Origin: Euphorbia lathyris
Lineage: Eukaryota > Streptophyta > Magnoliopsida > Malpighiales > Euphorbiaceae
Assembly (NCBI RefSeq): GCF_963576675.1
Contig: NC_088911.1
Location: 88,937,256 to 89,001,255, forward strand
Direction of reading: 5' to 3'
DNA: 64,000 nt
A program made the translations under genes and the position numbers. The notes beneath the pieces were generated by a model. The model did no database searches, had not been told where the DNA came from, and saw nothing but the letters and a program-made list of their open reading frames with translations. Below are positions 35,546 to 45,939 of this stretch, piece after piece; the stretch's first letter is position 1; every line of letters begins with the position of its first letter.

Positions 35546-37024
35546 TGTTAAGCCCAAAATATACCTAAAATAACATCGATATTTACCTCAGTTTTGTATT
35601 AAAATTATATTGATTACGTTCATTTAGAATACTTTTACGTCTATATTTGTTTCTATTGTGCAAGGTACTTAATTATTTGGTAAAATCCAAATAGGAGCCA
35701 AAACGGAGCAAAAACGAGAGGAAAATCATATTTATGAGCTAAAAACACGTGCAAGATCAGAAGTCCGATACGAGGAGTTGGGAAGCAGTCGGGAGCGGGA
35801 ACATAAGTCCCTGTCACGATCGAGATTCCCAATATCTCGGTCGCGACACGCTCACTTCAGCACCGGAAATACATTTTTGTCAGCAATCTCCCTCAAGCCC
35901 CAGGTCGCGACTGAGATTCCAATAATCTCGGTTGAGACAACGAAGATCCTGCACAGTTTTCACATGTTTTAATTCCAAACAACGTATCCGTTCATCCGGA
36001 TAGAGGCATCTCTTCATCAACGGACACGTCTCTTCAAACATACCTCTTGGAATATTATAAATAGATGAAGAAGTTTCAGAATTAGTGGGGTGCAATGTTG
36101 ATTATTTCAATGTTATTATGTTGGTAGTTCTAGTTCATAGTTTGGTTACACAAACTTGTTATAAAGTTACAAGTTTGTGTAAATAGTTTAAGACACAATA
36201 TGTAGTTATTATTGTTGTCGTTTAGAGTTCAAGTTTGGTTCGAAGATAAGTTGCATTCTGGTAGTAGACGATCCATCTCTATTCCGAGATTCAACGAGAG
36301 GAACTAACGGCTGAAGCGCAAAAGGGTCTGACAAACCTACGGAGTTTGAGGGAAAGATTGACAACCCGGAACTCAAAGATTTCGTCAAAATGCTATCCAT
36401 GTTTCTTCTTCTATATTAACTTGATTTGATTCATAATCAATTAATAATATATCTTTTCAATTCAATACATTCTTCCTGTTGTTATTTTGATATTGTTCTG
36501 ACAAAATGATTTTCAAAATGATAAATTGGTGTTTTCATTAAAACGTATACATTTCATATAATTACCGGGAAACTTAGTTGAACACTTGAAAGAATTAGTT
36601 TTTATGGAAGATATGATCGTGAGTGCGGCTTATCGGATATAAATACCAATTTGATTAAGGTAGAAATCTGCTCCGATCCAGAGAGATTTCTACGGTTCAA
36701 AGCCTATTAATTGTGTTAATCGATAAATTGTTACATCTTAATAATCTTATCAAAGTTATAAGTTGTTTTCTTGCTTTGTGTAAACAAGTCTGGAATTCTA
36801 CTTTAACCTAAACTTAATCTCTACATGTTGTAATCTTAACTATAACCAAAATTAGGATTAGAAACCAATTTAAACCATTTCAAACCATAAACGTTTTCCT
36901 ATAAACTTTGAGAAGACGAATGTAATAAAGACAATAAATTCTAATCAAATTATCATACGTTCCCTGTGGGATCGATATTTTATTACTACAAGCGAAACCG
37001 TGCACTTGCGGAATTCATCCAACA
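35546..37024 (+). repeat. 3' LTR (1,479 bp)
   Basis: It starts TGTTAAGCCC after the polypurine tract and ends CCAACA at the AAGTA duplication. It carries the 66-bp block missing from the 5' LTR (36494-36559). Confidence 0.92.
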
Positions 37025-37745
37025 AAGTATTAAGCGAATTTCCTGGCCATTTCGTTGAAGCTCCGGATGGATCCCATCGAGATTTATTCATACCAATATG
37101 TCTCCACTTCTTTTAGTATAGTCACAACATCAGTAACAGTTGTGGTTTCTAGTGAACGTCGAAAGTACTTAATATGTTGTTGTGTTGTTTGACCCAATAC
37201 ATGACTTTTTTCCTGGGATCATTGGGGAAAAAAGTCACGCTTTGGAAACTTTTTTCACTTTTTCCTATCTCTGTCTCCATCTACACAATAGTTATGATTA
37301 TGAACACCTTCTAAAGGATTCTCCTTGAGCAAGGGATTGGGGCTATGGTTGTCCTATCGTTCAAAGTCATGAATCATTGCATACGATCCGATAAGGATTG
37401 GGGCAATCGCGTGGTTAGCTCTATGGAAAAATCCTTGCTCCGACAATTTTCAATCATGGCTTTAACCATTCCATCAACATTGATGTGTCTAACTTGGATG
37501 ACCATTCTCTAGAACCTTCATACCGCTCTTGAAGCGTTTCAGTCTAGTCTTAAACCAAATAACTAACAATCTATATAGTTTTATGTTCAGGTATAAAAGT
37601 GATGAAGTGTTGATGGAATTTTATGGCCATTTAGTTGAAGCTCCAGATGGATCACATCGAGAGTTATTCATACCAATACGTCTTTGCTTCTTTTAGTGTG
37701 GTAGGAAATAACCTAGACATCACAAAATCTGTAGTGGTGGTGGTT

Positions 37746-38440
37746 TCTAGTGACCGTCGAAAGTTCTCCACATGCCTGATATGATCTTCTAGTCCATTGT
37801 ACTCCTTGAGGGAGAGATATTAGGCTCTCATGAATCCGAGTGAGAAAAGAGATCTAGTGTTTGTGACCTCGAGGATTCAAGCATCAATATATGCATCCAT
37901 AATGGACATTTTGAGTCGTTTATTTACATAGTTGCTGATAAGGTTGAGCATATCTTCGTTTCTGACATGAGTTTGAGAAATATTTTGGCATCTCTATGGG
38001 GTCTCTCTATAATAGGAATACCAATCCTTTAAAGAGTTTGATTTTTCTAAGGAATCTTTCCAACTACTTTCACTAGAGAGGATCGGAGGTTATCTCGAAT
38101 GGTGACTTTGATTTTTCTAGTTGTCTCGTTCACGTTCTATAGATCGTATTTTGTGACTTGAAGGTATGAGTGTGCATGATGTGTCCTTACGCATAGGGCA
38201 TCCGTGTGTAATACGATGTTCAGTGGAGCATTGTATAAATTCTTATCGAGAGGATTGTTGCATCACTACTTGTGTGACTGGGAGTTTGGCCTAAATGCGC
38301 TCCATTTTGGTGGCATGATCACCCTCTAGCTCATTGACAGTTTCCTAAATGGTTTCCATACTGTAAATGAGTTGTTTAGTGATCCCATCAAAGAATCATC
38401 TTTTAGGGTTTAGGGGTCAAAATGATAAACATTTGATTTT
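37746..38440. other. Spacer between duplicated segment and palindrome
   Basis: No intact gene. Stops occur in all frames and no element ends were recognised. It may be further decayed retroelement sequence. Confidence 0.35.
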
Positions 38441-39320
38441 ATGATGCAGTACCTTTTAGATGAAATAGCAAATAGCTATCTTGAAATTGTCATGGATAAA
38501 AGTGAACATTGTATATTGCAAAAATCCTTTACTACAATTGAAGGCGAACTCAAAGATTGTCTCATAGTTGAAGTAACTGCTAATGCATTGATCTTATTAA
38601 AACATTATTACGAGTTTTTGCTTGAAAACTAGGGGATATTGACACGCTTAAAAGTATAAAATATTTCTCATTTTATGTTTTTAAATTGGAACAATTTTCA
38701 AAGTAATAACATTTTTGGTCCAATATGTATGTTCGATGGTAGATAAATAATAATTTGTAAATTTTTTCTTACGAGAAATTTGCACAAATAGTGGAGGCCA
38801 AAACATCCTCCACTATAAATTTGTTATCTGCCTATATAATTGGCAGATGAAAAAAAATTACAAATTATTACTTTTCTTCCTTTCAAAGAGGCGTATCGAA
38901 CCAAAAATATCACTATGAAAATTTGTTATTAAAAGAACATAAATTATGAAATAGTTTGTACTTTTACTATAAATGTATTAATATTCTGAATTTTTTAATC
39001 AAATATGCGTCAATAATTCAATGTAGGTTCCAACATCTCTAATAAATACACTTGTTTCGATTTCTTAGGAATTATGTTGTGCAATTCGTTCTTGAAATAA
39101 AAATACCATGTGCTGAAGCCATTATAATGGAGTGCTCGATGTAGAATTTTTTCAATCTTTCGATGCACAAATACTACATAAATGTGGTTGAAAAATGCAT
39201 GAAATATTACAGCGAAAATCACTGCAAAAATCATTTAAGAGCTCATACAAAGTAGAGATTGTTTGAGTGTCATTCAAGATCCTTTTGGCAACTATGTGAT
39301 CCAGACAAAATTATCTACGT
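38441..39320 (+). pseudogene. Pumilio-family RNA-binding repeat fragment, left arm
   Basis: 38441-38632 encodes a PUM-repeat-like stretch (LLDEIANSYLEIVMDKSEHC, then GELKDCLIVEVTANALIL). A second coding block at about 39040-39310 gives NYVVQFVLEIKIP, LSMHKYYINVVEKCMK and a GNYV-like end in shifting frames with stops. Pumilio proteins bind 3'UTRs through eight such repeats; only about three are here and they are broken. It is a gene fragment, not a gene. Confidence 0.8.
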
Positions 39321-39528
39321 ATAAGGTCATTAGACTAATGTTTAAAATACCGGTTTATTGTAGTTGGAGAAATTTTTTACCGCTTTAAGATAATTTATAA
39401 AATATTTACGAGTTTAAAGGTATCAATGACATAGTAATGAAATAATTCATCTCATTGACACCTCTAAACTCATAAATAATTTACAAACTATCCTAAAACG
39501 GTAAAAAGAATTTCCAAAAAAATGTTGT

Positions 39529-39780
39529 CTAGATCACATAGTTGCCAAAAAGATCTTGAATCACATCCAAAAAAATCCCTACTTTATATGAGCTCTTGAA
39601 TGATTCTTGCAACATTGTTTCGGTGCAATATTTCATGCATTTTTCAACTGAATTATTGCTGTATTTGTTCATTGAAAGAGTAACGAAATTCCACGTCAAA
39701 CGCTCCGTTATAGTGGCTTTAGCACTTGGTATTTTCAGTCCGAGAACGAATTGCATAACATAATTCTTAAGAAATAGGAA
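39529..39780 (-). pseudogene. Pumilio-family RNA-binding repeat fragment, right arm
   Basis: A minus-strand frame open over 39756-39529 reads FVLGLKIPSAKATITERLTW, then LSMNKYSNNSVEKCMKYC and DVIQDLFGNYVI, clear PUM-repeat spacing with the SNxxVEKCM recognition-helix pattern. It is the inverted partner of the left arm and better preserved. The other block of the fragment appears on the minus strand at about 40592-40440 with stops. Confidence 0.85.
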
Positions 39781-39849
39781 AAAGTATATTTATTAGAGTT
39801 GTCGGAACCTACATTGAATTATTAACACATATTTGATAAAAAAAAAATT

Positions 39850-40031
39850 GAGGGCGAGCCTTGGCGCAACGGTAAAACGTTGTTGCCGTGTGACCTGAGG
39901 TCACGGGTTCGAGTCTTAGGAGCGGCCTCTTGCCAATTTAAGGCTTGCCCTCAATACACCCTTGTGGTGGGACCCCTCTCCGGACCCTCGCTCAGCGGGG
40001 TCGCGTAATGCGACCGGGCCGCCCTTTTTTT
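39850..40031 (+). mobile_element. Au-like SINE (tRNA-derived)
   Basis: The head GAGGGCGAGCCTTGGCGCAA is the signature of Au SINEs. Box A (TGGCGCAACGGT, 39862-39873) and box B (GGTTCGAGTC, 39906-39915) form a pol III promoter. The end is a T-run. A target duplication of about 19-20 bp, ATTTGATAAAAAAAAATTG-like, flanks it (about 39831-39850 and 40032-40050). It sits only in the right arm of the palindrome. Confidence 0.93.
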
Positions 40032-40592
40032 ATTTGATAAAAAAAAATTGGGATATTAATACATTTATAGTAAAAGTACAAACTATTTCACATTTTATGG
40101 TTTTTTTTTTATAATAAGTCCAATATGTATGTTTGAAAGGATGAAAAATGATAATTTGTTAAAAAAAAAAAAAAAATCACATGTGATTATATGGGCGGAT
40201 GACAAATTCATAATGGAAGCCATTTCTCCTCCTACTATTTTGTACAAATTTGACAACAGTCGATTATAGACGGGTGAGAAAATATTTACGAATTATTATT
40301 TCTCCTCCATCGAACATGCAATTGGATAAAAAGTGTTACTACTTTGAAAATTGTTTCAATTTAAAAACATAAAATGAAAAATAATTCATACTTTTACCGT
40401 AAATATGTCAATATCTCTGAGTTTTCGAACACAACCCCATAAGAATGTTCTGGTAAGATCAATGGATTAGCATCTACTTCAGCTAGAACACAATCTTTGA
40501 GTTTGTCTCAGCTCTAGTCAAGGATCTTACAATATATAACATTCAATTTTATATCCATGACAATTTCAAGGCAGCTATTTGATATTTCATCG

Positions 40593-41043
40593 AAATCAAA
40601 GTAGAGAAATTCATCAATAAAAAGTTACTAATAAAAAATGAAATAAGAATGAGACTAAGAGTAGATAAAGACTATTCAATCATAGAGAGGAAGCGGAAGC
40701 TCTTAGTAATTTAAATAGTAACTAATTTAAATAGTAACTAAGATACTGTTTAATTGGTTTTTAACTTGTTTTCCACAAATAAATTTTAATTTAAGTACCC
40801 AGTCAAACGACTGTTAAATATGCTCTTAGTAAAATTGTTAGTTAATTTAAAAATCCAATAATAAAAAAAAAAGTCTCTTGGAGTCTTACCTACTAAGCAT
40901 TATTTAAAATTACGTGTCCATTTTCTTTTTAAAACTCAGCTGTAATCTTTTGTTTGTTTTACTTTATCATGAGAAATTGAAAACAGAAAAACTATCATGA
41001 CAGACGCCTTTGTTCCCTTTTGTTTTATGTAAATAATTGAAAA
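40593..41043. other. Spacer, nothing recognised
   Basis: AT-rich sequence without an open frame of note or repeat ends. Confidence 0.5.
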
Positions 41044-41052
41044 TATAAATAA

Positions 41053-41461
41053 GGCCTAATACACAAATAACCCCCTGAACTTGTCCAAATGTTGCAACTG
41101 CCCCCTCCAACTTTCAATTGTAGCAACTTACCCCTCAAACTTGTCTAATTGTAACAACTTACCTCTTAAACTTGTCCAATTGTAAAACACAACCCCAAAT
41201 TGCTGACGTGGACTGCAATTGAAGAAACACGTGAAATACAAAATCTGCAACGCTCGTGGAGTATGATAATCAGATCTTTGGCGTGATACGAATCCGAGGA
41301 AATTTTTTTACGGTTGCTTCAAATACGGAGTAAAAAAATTCTCAATTTGGGGTTATGTTTTATAATTGGACAAGTTTAAGGGGTAAGTTGTTACAATTGA
41401 AAATTGAGGGGGGCAGTTGCAACATTTGGACAAGTTCAAGGGGTTATTTGTATATTAGGCC
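41053..41461. mobile_element. Mutator-like MITE (409 bp)
   Basis: Inverted ends begin GGCCTAATACACAAATAACC and pair over about 140 bp. A perfect 9-bp duplication TATAAATAA lies at 41044-41052 and 41462-41470. Non-coding. Confidence 0.9.
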
Positions 41462-41557
41462 TATAAATAATGTAATTGGAAAAACGAAAACAAAAACAAA
41501 AACCATGCCAATTGCCAAAGCCAGTAGCCGAAGCCGAGAGGAGAGGAGTAAAATATA

Positions 41558-41814
41558 CTCCCTCCATTCCATTATATAGGTCATTCTAGCAAATTGGTTT
41601 TTTTCCTAAATATAAGTCATTTTAGGATTCCAATGTTTATTGTCCAATAGTGACATGAGAGAGAATTATTTTTTGTATTGGTACATGTGTTTTTTAATAT
41701 TCCAATGCTTATTGACCAATAGTGTCATGAGAGAGAATTTTTTTTAGTTAACCAATATATTTTTTAATTTGTGTGAAATACCCTAAAATGACTTATATAA
41801 TGGAATGGAGGGAG
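41558..41814. mobile_element. Stowaway-like MITE (257 bp)
   Basis: CTCCCTCCATTCCATTATAT...ATATAATGGAATGGAGGGAG ends are the Stowaway (Tc1/mariner) hallmark, with TA target duplications at 41556-41557 and 41815-41816. An internal CCAATG(T/C)TTATTG(T/A)CCAATAG block is repeated. Confidence 0.93.
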
Positions 41815-41816
41815 TA

Positions 41817-43494
41817 ATAATAATAAAAGTGATTATGGAATAATCATTTAAATATCAATTTGAGCTTAAAGACAGTTGCCATCTGTCAGATGGATATATG
41901 TATATGCCTATCTTTTTAACCAATCTCGATACTCATCCAACGGACACCAAAACTTCATCTCTTCATGAATCACACAAAGGGGAAAGAAATGGGAAAATTA
42001 GAATTTTAATATATTAGTGTATAATTATATATTTTTAAAATAAAAAATTAATTAACCGAAGAAATTAGTTTAATAAAATGGTTAGTTGTCTATGTGTATA
42101 TATATACATAGCCTATGAAAGTAAAAAAAAAAAAAAAAAAAAAGCAAATTAATGGCATGTTTTATAATGAACTGGATGTAATGCATCCTACTAATAATAA
42201 AAATATATATCATTTTATTGCAAAGCAGAGCAGTTAATATATTATAATTGTTAAATTTTTATCTCTAACATCCAAATTGATTAGAATCATATGATAATTT
42301 CTCCAAATCAACTCCTCATTCAATTTCATTTTTTTTTATTACTATAGTCACCTCAATTATAAGAGACACCTTTAAATCCGTAAAATATTTAGTTGTTGTT
42401 CCTATTTGTTGATTGTCTTTGGAAAATGCTGCTTTTCTAAAAAGTAGGATTTTCTACTTTTATAAAAAGCTACTTTATAATGAAATTTAGTTGTTATTTT
42501 GGTTCGTAGTTTTTATGCGTATGAAGTGTTAATAAATTATCTAAAATGACATGAATATTGTAGATGCTAACGGAAGAAGAAGCAAACTGAAATCTCACCA
42601 TTCATATTATTAATATGAAGCAACATGCACAACGTATGACTTGTGCACAAGAAAGAAATCATTAACCTCGTTTCTTATCTGTTTCTGGGGCTCTTTGCTA
42701 TACATTTACATATCATATTCATATTCATATTCATGCATCTTATATTCTATTCTATGTACTATATTTATTCAATAGGCTGCTCTATTAACCATGTATAACA
42801 CCTGACTTGCGTACTATTGATCCAAAAACCTAAATAAAGATATAATTATTAATATTAATATATAAAGTAATTACTGAATATATATTAATATAACACAAAC
42901 TGAGATTACTTGAAATAAGATTGGAGTCAACAAAAACTCAGTGAAACAGAAACCTTTACCGAATCGGAAATTGAAGCAGAAAATATGAATCTGAGGTCTT
43001 AACAACCAGTTTCCTTAAGATAGATTGCACCGCAATTGGTGACCATCTCCTAAGATACAATGGATTCGCCGACGAACTCTATCCGCGTGGAAAGTTATCA
43101 GTGGAGGCAAAAAGAGAAATAAGAAGAACAAGAACATCTTGTTGGAAGACAAGTTTGAGAAGTTCGACTGAATTGGACAAAATAATCCAGTCTTTTTTTT
43201 TATATATAAAGGCATTGGAAAAACAGTTATAGATAGATTAATTCATGTAATTTATTAATCAATTAAATGCAATTAAGCTCATTTGTTACAACCGTTTCAA
43301 TTGAATGCAATCAGGTAGAGTTTTTCTTCACATAACGTCTTAAATGTTAATGGACTTTAGTCCCATTCTTTTTTATGCATTTTTCAACTTGTTTAACCTT
43401 TTGGTTAATGGATCTGCAATGTCTTCTTCTTACCAATTTGCGAAAAACGTGAAACTATATTTATTTTTTTAACTAACCCTTAAAATATTGTTGG
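41817..43494. other. AT-rich spacer, no gene
   Basis: Contains an A-run of about 23 bases near 42123-42144. A short minus-strand open frame at 43015-43215 has no recognisable domain. Some blocks (about 42590-42790) are also seen at about 46440-46660 near the SDE5 3' end (for example GAAGCAACATGCACAACGTA versus GAAGCAACAAGCACAACATA), which points to an old dispersed or duplicated repeat. Confidence 0.4.
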
Positions 43495-43503
43495 CTTAAT
43501 ATA

Positions 43504-44439
43504 GGGTAAATTCCAAAAAAAACCCATGTGGTTTGATGTTGTTCCACAAAAACCCTTGTGGTTTGTTATTACAAAAAAAAAAGGACTGTGGTTTGCGCCG
43601 TTACTCGAAAAACGGAAATGGACTTAACACCGTTAATTTGCTGACGTGGCACAGGGGTAGAGTTGGAAATTTGATTTTTTTTTTTTTATTATTTTTTTTC
43701 TCTCTCCTCTTCTTCCCCTTCCTCCTCCTCCTTCTCCTTCTCCTTCTTCTTCTCCTCCTTCTTCTTCTTCCTTCTTCTCCTCCTCCTCCTTCTTCTCCTC
43801 CTTCTTCTTCCTTCTTCCTTATTCTTCTTCCCCCTTCTTCTTCTCTCCTTCTTCTTCTTCCTCCTCCTTCTTCTTCTACCTTTTTTTTTCTTTTTTTTTT
43901 AAGTTTCGGAAATTTCCAGATTTCTGGAAATTTTTCAGAAATCTGGAAAATTCCAGATTTCTGGAAAATTTCCAGAAATCTGGAATTTTTTCCAGATTTC
44001 TGAAAATCTGGAATTTTTTCAGATTTCTGGAAATCTGGAATTTTTCCAGATTTCCAGATTTCTTCGGAAATCGGAAATTAAAAAAAAAAGAATGGAAGAA
44101 AAAAAAAGAAGAAGGAGGAGGAAGAAGAGGAGGAGAGGAAGAAGAAGGAAGAAGGAGGGGGAAGAAGAAGAAGAAGGAGGAGGAGAAGGAGAAGGATGAA
44201 GAAGAAGGAAGAATGAGGAGGAGAAGGAGAAGAAGAGGAGAGAGAAAAAATAAAAAAAATAAAAAAAATTTCGAATTTCCAACTCTACCTTTGTGCCACG
44301 TCAGCAAATTAACACCGTTAAGCCCATTTCCGTTTTTCGGGTAACGGCGCAAACCACAGTCCTTTTTTTGTAATAACAAACCACAAGGGGTTTTTTGGAA
44401 CAACATCAAACCACATGGTTTTTTTTTTTGAATTTACCT
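43504..44439. mobile_element. Fold-back Mutator-like MITE with purine/pyrimidine mirror arms
   Basis: 936 bp with a perfect 9-bp duplication CTTAATATA (43495-43503 and 44440-44448). The terminal inverted repeats (about 170 bp) begin (G)GGTAAATTC. They run into a CTT/CCT-rich stretch (about 43690-43900) whose inverse, a GAA/GGA-rich stretch, lies at about 44090-44260. The centre has repeated CCAGATTTCTGGAAAT-type palindromes. Long leucine/serine-rich frames on both strands are artefacts of this composition. Confidence 0.9.
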
Positions 44440-44819
44440 CTTAATATATTAGGAGTCCCTTGAACTTTGTTCAAAAAAATTATAGTGTCCCGAACTTACA
44501 AAGTGTCTCGTTAACTCTCTAACTTGCTTATAAAGTGTCTGGTTAGCTCTTTGGTATGATTAACCCTCTAAATCCACATGGCAAAACAAAAGAGAATTTG
44601 GACAAATTAAAAACTAGTATATCATTTTAAACAAGTTCATAGATTACTATAATCAAATTTACAAAACCAATATATCACTTTAAACAAATCCAAATTATCA
44701 ATATTATAAGTATTGTCGGGCTAAAGAAATACTCGACAATGAGGGGCAAAATGACATTTTAATACTGACTGAACCACAATGGCAAAACAATGTTCGTGTA
44801 AATGTATTGACATCATGAA

Positions 44820-45600
44820 GGACATGTATGAGGGAGCGTGTACGAGTGTACGTACCAGTGTTGGGAACACTGAGTTCCCTATTACGATTGGAGTGCATCA
44901 AGGTTCCGCACTTAGCCCATTTTTTTACCGTTGTTATGGATGAATTAATGAGTTCACTACAAGACAATACTGTATTGGTGGATGAGACGAAAGAATGCGT
45001 GGAGAGGAAGTTGAAACTATGGAGACAAACTTTGGATCTAGAGGTTTTAAGTTGAGTCGAAGTAAGACGGAAATTTGGAGTGTAAGTTTAGCAGCGACAG
45101 AAGTAGGGAGGCAAGCACAATCACCCTGGATGGAGTGTTGGACAGTGAAATACTATCACATTCATAAAATCTTGGTGACGGAGATACGCATGTTGTGATG
45201 GATGTGTGGTCATACAAGAAAGAATCGGGTGAGTAATGAAATAATTAGGACAAAAGTATGTGTTACATCTATTAAGAATAAAATGAGGGAAAACCGACTA
45301 AGATGATTTGGGCATATAAAATGAAGAGCACTTAATGCGCCGATTAGAAAGATTGAAGAGTGACAAAGGGATATAATTGTGAGAGGTATGAGAATGCCTA
45401 AGCAAACTTGGAAGATGGTGGTTGAGAGTGATATGAGTTTATTGGGGATTGAGGAAAATATGATAGTGGATAGGACGGAGTGGAGGGAGAGAATTTATGT
45501 CGTTGACACGACTTGATTTCACGGTTTCGTATGACGGTTCATGTTAGCCGACCTCAAATCATTTTGGAACTAAGGCTTTGTTGTTGTAGTAGTAGATATT
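44820..45600 (+). pseudogene. RTE-type LINE reverse transcriptase, 3' fragment
   Basis: Frameshifted pieces give ITIGVHQGSALSPFF, TVLVDETKECVERKLKLWRQ, a GFKLSRSKTE block and a C-terminal WKMVVESDM...DRTEWRERI end, in the right order for plant RTE elements. The catalytic FADD region is damaged (a deletion and DD changed to DN). The 3' end GACTTGATTTC...GGCTTTGTTGTTGTAGTAGT is the RTE tail. It is dead. Confidence 0.85.
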
Positions 45601-45939
45601 AGTAAAATTGCATGTAACATGCAAACACGATACGAAATCGATACCGATTAGATTGACACGACTATGACATGAATTATTTTGGAGATTTAGAGTTGGGATA
45701 TTTAACACTAACATTATAATTTACCCAGCAAGAAAACTATAATTAGTCATGTAACAATAACCATAATCCACAGTTTCTGAATTCAAGTCCTCATAATGTC
45801 ATTTGATTGTTAACAAGACTAAAATGTTTTCATTATTAAAAGTTTCTACTGTAGGGCAGCAGCAAAATGAGACACAGTTCCCCAATTGAAACATCATCTA
45901 ATGTTTAAGTTTATTTTCCTATTTGGACAGCAGCTATAA

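Larger units (their letters stand above)
29152..37024 (+). mobile_element. Gypsy-like non-autonomous LTR retrotransposon (LARD type)
   Basis: 7,873 bp bounded by a perfect 5-bp duplication AAGTA (29147-29151 and 37025-37029). LTRs start TGTTAAGCCC and end AACA. The internal region (about 5 kb) has a tRNA-Asp primer site, a polypurine tract and the GACATTGTCCC...AAGTGGGGGAGG sequence common before the 3' LTR in plant Gypsy elements. It lacks recognisable gag-pol; only a decayed Athila ORF1-like frame is present. Large coding-free elements with long LTRs are called LARDs. It needs proteins in trans. Confidence 0.9.
28797..37745. repeat. Tandem duplication of a ~580-bp unit, first unit interrupted
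   Basis: Unit 1 is 28797-29151 plus 37030-37160, rejoined once the LTR element is removed. Unit 2 is about 37165-37745. Matching blocks include GTGATGAAGT (29141-29150 and 37602-37611) and GGCCATTTCGTTGAAG/GGCCATTTAGTTGAAG (37045 and 37625, 580 bp apart). On the minus strand unit 2 gives broken peptides faintly like Gypsy gag, with many stops. Confidence 0.7.
38459..40592. repeat. 2.1-kb imperfect palindrome built from a Pumilio fragment
   Basis: The left arm (38459 to about 39430) is the inverted copy of the right arm (about 39440-40592), with the centre near 39435. Paired landmarks: ATGAAATAGCAAATAGC (38460) with its reverse at about 40577-40592; the NFVTLSM-type coding block at about 39130-39210 with 39600-39690; TACCGCTTTAAGATAATTTA (39378) with its reverse near 39490-39505. 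Each arm also holds a small inverted-repeat element of about 360 bp (about 38640-39000 and 40060-40430). Extra length in the right arm is mainly the SINE at 39850. A transcript through it would fold into a long hairpin. Confidence 0.85.

Noticed and set aside
38441..39756. Pumilio-like coding as a functional gene
   Set aside because: Only about three repeats, stops in the left arm and an inverted duplicate; a fragment rather than a gene.
39850..39925. tRNA-like sequence with box A and box B
   Set aside because: It is the head of an Au-like SINE with tail and target duplication, not a functional tRNA gene.
43533..44409. Long leucine/serine-rich frames on both strands
   Set aside because: Artefacts of the CTT/CCT tract and its inverse in the fold-back MITE; the two frames mirror each other.
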